From: an uncultured Dechloromonas sp.
GTDB taxonomy: Bacteria; Pseudomonadota; Gammaproteobacteria; Burkholderiales; Rhodocyclaceae
DNA: 5,182 nucleotides
NCBI GenBank assembly: GCA_946477505.1
Contig: CAMKYP010000304.1
Span: 1 to 5,182 of the forward strand
Direction: 5' to 3'
Below the pieces are notes generated by a model, which made no database searches, was not told the origin of the DNA, and saw nothing but the letters and a program-made list of their open reading frames with translations. Each line of letters starts with the position of its first letter. The stretch's first letter is position 1. Positions 1 through 4,519 of this stretch are shown one piece after another. A program made the position numbers and the translations under genes.

Positions 1-636
1 TGGAGGTGTTGATGGCGAACTCCTGGGTCGCCGCGGGGATGCGCAGCATTGGATGGGTGAGGATGAACTCGCCGACATCCCGGTCGAGGGTGAAGCCGTG
101 GGTGCCCTGACCGGTGGTGAGCACCAGCATGGTCGCCGGCCCGTAGAGGGCGTAACCGGCGCAGACCTGCCCGGCGCCCGCCTGCAGGAAGTGTTCGAGG
201 GTCGGCGGCACCTCCGGATCGGGCGAGCGCAGCACCGAGAAGATGGCGCCCACCGAGATGTTGGCGTCGATGTTGGAAGAGCCGTCCAGGGGATCGAAGA
301 CCAGCAGGTACTTGCCTCGCGGGAAGGCCGCGGGGATCGGGTAGATCGTGTCCATCTCCTCGGAGGCGAGGGCGACTAGGTGGCCACCCCTCTCGGTGGC
401 GTGGACGAGGATCGCGTTGCTGATCACGTCGAGCTTCTTCTGCACCTCGCCCTGAACGTTCTCGTGCTCCGCCGAGCCGAGCACGCCCGCCAGGGCGCCG
501 CGGCTGGCCGCGGTGGCGATCACCTTGCAGGCGGTGGCGATCACGTTGAGCAGTCCGGAAACTCCCCGGTGGCCGCCGGGTGGGCGCGCTGGGACTGGAT
601 GATGAACTGGGTCAGGGTGATGCCGGTGGGGGTTAT
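1..636 (-). pseudogene. fbp: Class I fructose-1,6-bisphosphatase, second copy; partial, frameshifted, no canonical start
   Basis: The enzyme would hydrolyse fructose 1,6-bisphosphate to fructose 6-phosphate in the cytoplasm, for the Calvin cycle or gluconeogenesis. Reading the minus strand gives about 212 residues of a normal 330-350-residue class I FBPase before the window edge. Visible blocks are ITLTQFIIQSQR (about 6-17), ENVQGEVQKKLDVISN (59-74), the acidic SEEMD (92-96), the metal-binding FDPLDGSSNID (114-124) and QEFAINTS near the edge. Two lesions are seen. After GEF (residues 24-26) the frame runs into TGA at 543-541, and adding one base near 556-562 restores GEF-SGLLN and the rest of the protein. 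No ATG, GTG or TTG lies in frame between the upstream TAG (near 712) and the conserved region. The best start is ATA at 636-634, which one substitution would turn into ATG (MTPTGITL...). No other conserved block is damaged, so either sequence errors or recent inactivation is possible. It differs clearly from the FBPase at 3390-4487. The family call is very safe; pseudogene status is not. Confidence 0.85.
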
Positions 637-640
637 GACC

Positions 641-648
641 CTCTCCTC
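641..648 (-). promoter_or_regulatory. Shine-Dalgarno-like sequence before the ATA codon of the left fbp
   Basis: The minus strand reads GAGGAGAG here. Its GGAG core lies six bases before ATA at 636-634. This spacing is the main reason for placing the start at that codon, because upstream residues show no FBPase similarity. It supports the idea that ATA replaces an original ATG. Confidence 0.5.
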
Positions 649-697
649 GTCGGGGATCGTCGGTGTGGCAAAGGTGGCCGCTTGGCCGGAGTTCCAG

Positions 698-726
698 AAA
701 AACCCCCTCCGCTACAGCGGAGGGGG
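698..726 (-). terminator. Strong intrinsic terminator, minus-strand orientation
   Basis: Bases 703-713 (CCCCCTCCGCT) and 716-726 (AGCGGAGGGGG) are perfect inverted complements. They form a stem of about 10 GC-rich pairs closed by a four-base loop. On the minus strand the stem is followed at once by TTTTT (702-698); the plus-strand flank has no T tract. It lies about 60 bases upstream of the left fbp start and would stop any minus-strand transcript arriving from the right. No recognisable protein gene ends just before it, so it may terminate a non-coding transcript or be part of the fbp leader. Confidence 0.85.
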
Positions 727-880
727 TGAAGGCACTTGCCGAGGAGAGTCGATGCAAGTGCGAGGGAGACCGGGCCAAGGGACTACCGTGCAAGGCACTA
801 TCGGGACGACAGCTTAGATGGAGGCAATGCTTAAAACAATTTGTAAATACTTTATCGGCAGTTTAGTTTGTCTTAATCAA
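727..880. other. Gene-free, hairpin-rich and AT-rich spacer; possible minus-strand non-coding RNA or leader
   Basis: No protein in any frame looks real here. Structure is visible: an 8-bp perfect inverted repeat GCACTTGC (732-739) with GCAAGTGC (754-761), and a small GTGC-AAG-GCAC hairpin at 788-798. An AT-rich stretch at about 829-880 contrasts with the GC-rich surroundings. On the minus strand this order reads AT-rich region, hairpins, then the intrinsic terminator at 726-698, which is the layout of a short terminated RNA. A possible weak promoter on that strand is TTGATT, 18 bases, GATAAA (about 880-851). The family is not recognised and the RNA call is only an inference. Confidence 0.3.
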
Positions 881-883
881 CCC

Positions 884-897
884 GGCGCCCGGGCGCC
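884..897. repeat. 14-bp perfect palindrome
   Basis: GGCGCCCGGGCGCC is identical to its own reverse complement. It sits at the junction between the AT-rich stretch ending near 880 and the GC-rich sequence leading to the second terminator. No function can be assigned. All-G/C palindromes arise easily in GC-rich DNA, so it may be incidental. Confidence 0.5.
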
Positions 898-916
898 ATG
901 GCGGAATCGACGGGGC

Positions 917-955
917 CAAAACAAAGCCCCCGAGTTGCCGAAGGCAGTCGGGGGC
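917..955 (-). terminator. Intrinsic terminator downstream of the transposase remnant, minus strand
   Basis: Arms GCCCCCGA (926-933) and TCGGGGGC (948-955) pair perfectly. An inner TGCC/GGCA pairing extends the hairpin around a short TTC loop. On the minus strand the stem is followed by TTTGTTTTGG (925-916). It lies 43 bases past the stop of the small minus-strand transposase ORF and so closes that transcription unit. It may have come with the insertion sequence or may be an older terminator for cbbR. Confidence 0.8.
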
Positions 956-998
956 GGGAGGCGGCCACAGGGGCGGAGGTTGTCGGCGTTTCAGCTTG

Positions 999-1169
999 TT
1001 AGCGAAATCGGTTCAGCTTGTCGGCGTAGAACGCTTTCAGGTCCTGCCGCTCCACGTACGCCCATACCCGTCGCGCCCGGTGCCCTTCCGGCAACACCGA
1101 TTCCAGATCGCTCGCGCGAAACTCCAACTGGTTTCGGTTCGGCAACAGCACTCGGGCTCGTAACGTCAT
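999..1169 (-). pseudogene. N-terminal remnant of an IS1182-like transposase
   Basis: This open frame of 56 residues has ATG at 1169-1167 and TAA at 1001-999. It resembles the extreme N-terminus of IS1182-family transposases, with the recognisable run LPEGHRARRVWAYVERQD followed by LKAFYADKLN. Full-length members are roughly 450-500 residues, with a DDE catalytic domain that is entirely missing here, so the fragment cannot transpose. The frame ends in a stop right after the conserved segment, and no transposase continuation is seen in the next 80 bases in other frames. The upstream AAGG is a poor ribosome site only two bases from the ATG. A good promoter sits upstream and a terminator downstream. 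Family assignment rests on remembered similarity and could be tested by a protein search. Confidence 0.65.
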
Positions 1170-1199
1170 GGCCTTGGTCGGCCGACTTGCAACGGCTCG

Positions 1200-1230
1200 A
1201 TTATACCACTGGCATTGCTGGTACTTTCAC
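1200..1230 (-). promoter_or_regulatory. Sigma70-type extended -10 promoter for the transposase remnant
   Basis: The minus strand carries a perfect TATAAT (1205-1200) preceded by TGG (1208-1206), an extended -10 element. GTGAAA (1230-1225) is a 4/6 match to the -35 consensus at a long 19-base spacing. Transcription would start near 1193, about 24 bases before the remnant's ATG. This suggests the 5' end of the insertion sequence lies just upstream of here, close to the end of cbbR. Confidence 0.55.
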
Positions 1231-1300
1231 GGGCTCTCTGCGGAAGCGGCTGCGGCGACGTGCGAGGGTTGGTCATGTCGGATCGGCGACGTCGCTGTCG

Positions 1301-2224
1301 TCAGGACGCGTCGTGGCTCATCATCGCAGCAAGATGAGACTCGCCGTGCTCGAGCACGAAGTAGCGGAATGCCTCGGCCGCCGGCGACAACTGCTTGGCC
1401 GCAATGTTCACCACGTTCCACCGCCGCTCCAAGGGCAGGCCTTCAACATGAGGTACGGCGATCAGGCCGTTGGACCACTCCAGCGCGATCGTGTGCAGCG
1501 ACAGAAGACTGACGCCCATGCCGGCCATTACCGCCTGCTTGATTGCCTCGTTGCTAGGCATCTCCATGACGAACGTGGGCTGAATTCGGTGCGCATCCAG
1601 GTACTTCTGAAGCGCCTCCCGGGTTCCCGAATCGGGTTCGCGCACGATGAACGGCTCGTTGGCGAGCGCCACCGCGGGCACAGCTTCGGCGCGCGCGAAG
1701 CGATGCTGTGGCGACACCACCAGCACATGCGGGTGCGACGCGAACGGTTCCGCTCGAGTGGGGGGATCCTGTGGCGGCCGACCCATGATGCAGAGGTCCA
1801 CATCGTTGCCCTGCATCATCACGCCAAGCTTTTCCCGACTAGCCAGGCGCAGGCGCACGTCCACGGCAGGATGCTCGGCGTGGAACTTCGCCAGCAACTG
1901 CGGCAGGAAGTAGCTGGCGGCACCCACCATCCCGATCGTCAGTCGGCCGGACTCCAGGCGCTTGAAACGGGCCATCATATCCTCGGCGTCCTTCAGCGTC
2001 GCCAACAGCCGGCGCGCATAGACGAGGAAGTACTCCCCAGTCGTGGTCAGCGTCATGCGCCGGCCCGCGCGATCGAACAAGGTCAGCCCGACCTGCCGCT
2101 CGGCTTCCTTGATTTGCAGCGAAACGGCTGGCGCCGTCAGGTGTAGAGCCTCGGCGGCACGGATCACGCTCGAGTAACGAGCGACCTCACTGACAACCCT
2201 GAGTTGCCTGAAGGTGATCTGCAT
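1301..2224 (-). CDS. cbbR: LysR-type Calvin-cycle regulator CbbR
   Basis: This is an intact 307-residue LysR-family regulator, the usual length. The winged helix-turn-helix spans about residues 4-62, with recognition region RAAEALHLTAPAVSLQIKE at 22-40. The effector domain follows from about 93, with CbbR-like landmarks SYFLPQLLAKF (104-114), IMGRPP (146-151), REPDSGTR (195-202) and SNEAIKQAVMAGMG (224-237). In characterised bacteria CbbR activates cbb operons in response to metabolites such as RuBP, NADPH or ATP, depending on the species. It is transcribed away from the operon beginning at 2330, across a 105-bp AT-rich gap, the classic LysR arrangement. The ATG at 2224 opens directly into the normal LysR N-terminus (MQITFRQLRVV), but no clear Shine-Dalgarno precedes it. 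Placement beside rpe, fbp and prkB makes CbbR much likelier than another LysR regulator. Confidence 0.92.
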   Translation of the reverse strand: MQITFRQLRVVSEVARYSSVIRAAEALHLTAPAVSLQIKEAERQVGLTLFDRAGRRMTLTTTGEYFLVYARRLLATLKDAEDMMARFKRLESGRLTIGMVGAASYFLPQLLAKFHAEHPAVDVRLRLASREKLGVMMQGNDVDLCIMGRPPQDPPTRAEPFASHPHVLVVSPQHRFARAEAVPAVALANEPFIVREPDSGTREALQKYLDAHRIQPTFVMEMPSNEAIKQAVMAGMGVSLLSLHTIALEWSNGLIAVPHVEGLPLERRWNVVNIAAKQLSPAAEAFRYFVLEHGESHLAAMMSHDAS

Positions 2225-2329
2225 GATTTAGCAAAAGGTAAACGAAAACGAAAGAATATCAAACTTTCTTTTATTCATCACAGCGATTAATGTTCGTCCG
2301 TACCCCGGATCCCTTCTCAGGAGAGTTGA
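2225..2329. promoter_or_regulatory. Divergent cbbR/cbb operon control region with candidate CbbR sites
   Basis: This 105-bp gap is AT-rich against GC-rich flanks and must hold both divergent promoters. TTTA (2227-2230), eight bases, TAAA (2239-2242) is a dyad close to the cbbR start. GAAAG (2250-2254) and CTTTC (2264-2268) form a second dyad. TCA (2278-2280), seven bases, TAA (2288-2290) fits the T-N11-A LysR box and the TNA-N7-TNA form reported for CbbR. For cbbR transcription, TTGATA on the minus strand (2263-2258) is a 5/6 match to -35, but its -10 partner is poor. No confident -10 was found for the plus strand, as expected of an activator-dependent promoter. Boxes are by eye. Confidence 0.55.
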
Positions 2330-2494
2330 ATGAACAGCCCGCTTGACTCCCGCTTGGCGGCCGACGCCACCCAGATCAACCAGCCGACGGACGAGCCCCG
2401 CGTCGGCCTCGCGCGCCAGGAGGGCGCGGGCCGCGACATTCGCTACACGGCGCATTCGTGCGCGACCGACCGCGCCGAAGCGCAGCGCTACTGA
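2330..2494 (+). CDS. Small unknown protein (54 aa) opening the cbb operon
   Basis: The product is not recognised. The ATG at 2330 follows a strong AGGAG (2319-2323) at six-base spacing, and 50 of the 54 codons end in G or C, as in the neighbouring enzyme genes, so it looks translated. The protein is hydrophilic and probably soluble: it begins MNSPLDSRLAADATQINQ, has a charged middle, and ends in a segment with single His and Cys residues (YTAHSCATDRAEAQRY). No signal peptide, membrane segment or known motif is seen. It ends 17 bases before rpe and is the first gene after the CbbR control region, so it should be co-transcribed with the Calvin-cycle genes. It could be a small conserved protein, a translational leader, or a remnant of a larger gene. 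Confidence 0.6.
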   Translation: MNSPLDSRLAADATQINQPTDEPRVGLARQEGAGRDIRYTAHSCATDRAEAQRY

Positions 2495-2511
2495 ACGAGG
2501 ACTGCCGCAGC

Positions 2512-3210
2512 ATGACCATGCACCGCATCGCCCCCAGCATCCTCAGCGCCGACTTCGCATGCCTCGGTGACGAGGTACGCGGCGTGATCGCCGCCGGCGC
2601 CGACTGGATTCACTTCGACGTGATGGACAACCATTACGTCCCGAACCTGACGATCGGCCCGGCGGTGGCGAAGGCGCTCAAGCCCCACACGCGGCGCGCC
2701 GACGGCAGCTCGGCGCCGCTCGACGTGCATCTGATGGTGCACCCGGTGGACACATTGGCGGCCGAGTTCGCGCAAGCCGGGGCCGGCCTCATCAGCTTTC
2801 ATCCCGATGCCAGCGTTCACGTGGACCGCACCCTGCAGCTGATTCGCGGGGCCGGCTGCAAGGCCGGTCTGGCCTTCAATCCGGCCGCGCCGCTGGACGT
2901 GCTGGACTGGACCCTCGACAAGATCGACCTCGTGCTGATCATGAGCGTCAACCCCGGTTTCGGTGGGCAGAGCTTCATCGACAGCGCGCTGCGCAAGATC
3001 GAGAGCGCCCGGCGTCTCATCGACCAGTCCGGCCGCGACATCCGTCTGCAAGTCGACGGCGGTATCAAGGTCGACAACATTCGTCGTGCCGCCGATGCGG
3101 GCGCCGACACTTTCGTGGCCGGCAGCGCGATCTTCGGCCAATCGAACTACAAGGCCGTCATTGATGCCATGCGGGCCGAACTGGCCGCGCCGATGGGCAA
3201 GGTGGCGTGA
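2512..3210 (+). CDS. rpe: Ribulose-phosphate 3-epimerase
   Basis: It interconverts xylulose 5-phosphate and ribulose 5-phosphate in the cytoplasm, feeding phosphoribulokinase in the Calvin cycle. The protein has 232 residues, typical of this TIM-barrel family. Visible elements are APSILSADF (7-15), the metal and catalytic residues His34 and Asp36 in WIHFDVMDN, His73 in DVHLMVHP, the loop SVNPGFGGQSF (145-155), the second catalytic Asp182 in QVDGGI, and the phosphate-binding end segment VAGSAIFG. A somewhat long loop (about 57-68) precedes the third strand. ATG at 2512 is preferred because GAGG (2497-2500) lies 11 bases upstream; a second ATG at 2518 is possible. An in-frame GTG at 2458 would add 18 unconserved residues inside the preceding small ORF and is unlikely. 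In cbb operons the gene is also called cbbE. Confidence 0.96.
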   Translation: MTMHRIAPSILSADFACLGDEVRGVIAAGADWIHFDVMDNHYVPNLTIGPAVAKALKPHTRRADGSSAPLDVHLMVHPVDTLAAEFAQAGAGLISFHPDASVHVDRTLQLIRGAGCKAGLAFNPAAPLDVLDWTLDKIDLVLIMSVNPGFGGQSFIDSALRKIESARRLIDQSGRDIRLQVDGGIKVDNIRRAADAGADTFVAGSAIFGQSNYKAVIDAMRAELAAPMGKVA

Positions 3211-3219
3211 GGCTGGCGC

Positions 3220-3363
3220 ATGGACGCACCCCTACCTCTGTATCGCATGCGCCAGACCAGCCGCCTGTTCGCCGATCGTAACCGCGTGCTCGACCAGGTC
3301 GCGCTCACGACTCTTGCCGCGGCGGACATCCGGGTCAGCCGGGTGTTCGCCGCGGCAACCTGA
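3220..3363 (+). CDS. Possible small ORF (47 aa) between rpe and fbp
   Basis: The product is not recognised. ATG at 3220 follows GAGG (3209-3212), which overlaps the rpe stop codon, at seven-base spacing. About 80 percent of codons end in G or C, weaker than in the neighbours. The protein starts MDAPLPLYRMRQTSRLF, is basic, and ends in an alanine-rich stretch (VFAAAT). It has no convincing membrane segment. Its 3' half overlaps a perfect inverted repeat (3314-3358), so the segment may instead be a structured untranslated spacer. The stop lies 26 bases before the fbp ATG. Translational coupling between rpe and fbp is a possible role, inferred only from position. Confidence 0.35.
   Translation: MDAPLPLYRMRQTSRLFADRNRVLDQVALTTLAAADIRVSRVFAAAT
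3314..3358. repeat. 11-bp perfect inverted repeat in the rpe-fbp spacer
   Basis: TTGCCGCGGCG (3314-3324) and CGCCGCGGCAA (3348-3358) are exact reverse complements separated by 23 bases. Each arm also contains the 8-bp palindrome GCCGCGGC. No T tract follows on either strand, so it is not an intrinsic terminator. In the operon mRNA it would form a stable stem about 31 bases before the fbp start and could affect RNA processing, stability or relative expression of rpe and fbp. Confidence 0.6.
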
Positions 3364-3389
3364 CACTGAACCACTCCGAGGACTCACCC

Positions 3390-4487
3390 ATGCCACTGTC
3401 CCACCGCCAGACCCTGACCCGCTACCTGATCGAGGAACGACGCCGCTTCCCCGAGGCCAGCGGCGAACTCAACGCGCTGATCCTCGATGTGGCGCTGGCA
3501 TGCAAGGCGCTGGCCCGCGTCGTGTCGTTCGGAGAACTCGGCGACGCGTTGAGCGACGGTTCCGCTGCGCCCACGGGGGGGGGCATCAACGTGCAGGGCG
3601 AGGTGCAGAAACCGCTGGACGTGCAGTCCAACGAGATGTTCATCCGCATGAACGAGTGGAACGGGCAACTCGCCGGCATGGCCAGCGAGGAGATGGAGGA
3701 GCCGTACCTGATCCCGAGCTCTTACCCGCGCGGCAAGTACCTGCTCGTGTTCGACCCACTGGACGGCAGCAGCAACATCGACGTCAACGTCTCCATCGGC
3801 AGCATCTTCTCGATCCTGCGCGCCCCGGCCGACGTGGTAGCCAGCGGCCGCGACGTGACCGAAGCGGACTTCCTGCAGCCCGGCGCCGCACAGGTCGCCG
3901 CCGGCTACACGATCTACGGGCCGACGACGCAACTGGTGCTGACCGTCGGCAATGGTGTCGCGGCCTTCACGCTGGACCCCAACCTCGGCGAGTTCTTGCT
4001 GACGCGCAGCGACATCCGCGTACCCGAGCAGACGCAGGAGTTCGCAATCAACTCCAGCAACAGCCGGTTCTGGGAGCCGCCGGTCAAGCGCTACGTCGAC
4101 GAATGCCTGGCCGGCAAGACCGGGCCGCGCGGCAAGGACTTCAACATGCGCTGGGTCGCGAGTATGGTCGCCGAGGCGCATCGCATCCTCATGCGCGGCG
4201 GTGTCTTCATGTACCCGCGCGACACCAAGGATCCCGCCAAGCCCGGTCGTCTGCGGCTGCTGTACGAGGCGAATCCGGTCGCAATGCTGATGGAACAGGC
4301 CGGCGGCCGCGCCAGCACGGGGCGCGAGCCGATCCTGGGGGTCAGTCCGACGGCGCTGCATCAGCGCATCGGCTTGATCTTCGGCAGCAAGGATGAAGTC
4401 GAGCGCATCGAGCGCTATCACCAGGAGCCGGCGTCCAACGAGGCCGCCGCACCGCTGTTCGCCGAACGCAGCCTGTTCCGCGACTGA
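3390..4487 (+). CDS. fbp: Class I fructose-1,6-bisphosphatase of the cbb operon
   Basis: This enzyme removes the 1-phosphate of fructose 1,6-bisphosphate, a regeneration step of the Calvin cycle (cbbF in cbb operons); some bacterial homologues also act on sedoheptulose 1,7-bisphosphate. The frame is intact at 365 residues, slightly long for the class. Landmarks are INVQGEVQK (66-74), metal ligands Glu100 and Glu101 in ASEEME, and Asp122 and Asp125 in FDPLDGSSN (121-129). Later come NSRFWEPPVKRY, FNMRWVASMVAE, GGVFMYPRDTKDP and LLYEANPVAMLMEQAGG, which supplies the last metal-binding Glu. ATG at 3390 has GAGGA (3378-3382) seven bases upstream. Compared with the left copy it has about six extra residues (APTGGG region, 60-65), encoded over a nine-G run, and a tail of some 20 residues after ERYH. 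The gap to prkB is 32 bases, so the two are probably co-transcribed. Confidence 0.96.
   Translation: MPLSHRQTLTRYLIEERRRFPEASGELNALILDVALACKALARVVSFGELGDALSDGSAAPTGGGINVQGEVQKPLDVQSNEMFIRMNEWNGQLAGMASEEMEEPYLIPSSYPRGKYLLVFDPLDGSSNIDVNVSIGSIFSILRAPADVVASGRDVTEADFLQPGAAQVAAGYTIYGPTTQLVLTVGNGVAAFTLDPNLGEFLLTRSDIRVPEQTQEFAINSSNSRFWEPPVKRYVDECLAGKTGPRGKDFNMRWVASMVAEAHRILMRGGVFMYPRDTKDPAKPGRLRLLYEANPVAMLMEQAGGRASTGREPILGVSPTALHQRIGLIFGSKDEVERIERYHQEPASNEAAAPLFAERSLFRD
3575..3583 (+). repeat. Nine-G homopolymer inside the cbb fbp
   Basis: Nine consecutive G bases encode the Thr-Gly-Gly-Gly stretch around residues 62-65. At nine G the frame is open, and any other length not differing by three would abolish the enzyme. 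The tract coincides with a small insertion relative to the left FBPase. Such runs are prone to slippage in vivo and to miscounting in sequencing. Confidence 0.7.
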
Positions 4488-4519
4488 ACCGAACACGAGC
4501 CACCCTGCGAGTCCACACC

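Noticed and set aside
720..830. Plus-strand RNA with several GGA motifs, one in a hairpin loop (743-748), considered as a CsrA/RsmA-sponging small RNA
   Set aside because: No plus-strand promoter or terminator frames it, and GGA is common in this composition. The terminator present points to the minus strand.
53..866. Plus-strand open frames (53-379, 380-817, 663-866) over the left fbp and its upstream spacer
   Set aside because: The first two are antisense to clear FBPase sequence. The third covers the terminator and hairpins and has no ribosome site or family similarity.
1286..1295. Palindrome GCGACGTCGC just past the cbbR stop, considered as a cbbR terminator
   Set aside because: It is only 10 bp with no loop and no T tract on the minus strand. 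It is expected by chance in such GC-rich DNA.
637..1300. CRISPR array, tRNA or integron attC site in the long spacer
   Set aside because: There are no regularly spaced repeats, no tRNA cloverleaf landmarks, and no paired core sites. The repeats seen are only two-copy or simple hairpins.
818..2146. Long 442-codon plus-strand open frame antisense to cbbR
   Set aside because: It is the shadow of cbbR in GC-rich DNA. It spans unrelated features (both terminal spacer and regulator) and its translation has no protein-family features.
2458..2511. Upstream GTG start for rpe
   Set aside because: The 18 extra residues are not part of the family and overlap the 54-aa ORF. The ATG at 2512 has a ribosome site and gives the normal N-terminus.
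2963..4396. 477-codon plus-strand frame overlapping rpe and fbp
   Set aside because: It is arginine-rich and low in complexity, and it lies across two well-conserved enzymes in another frame, so it is a high-GC artefact.
3384..4496. 370-codon minus-strand frame opposite fbp
   Set aside because: It is the antisense shadow of the FBPase codons, and its translation shows no recognisable motif.
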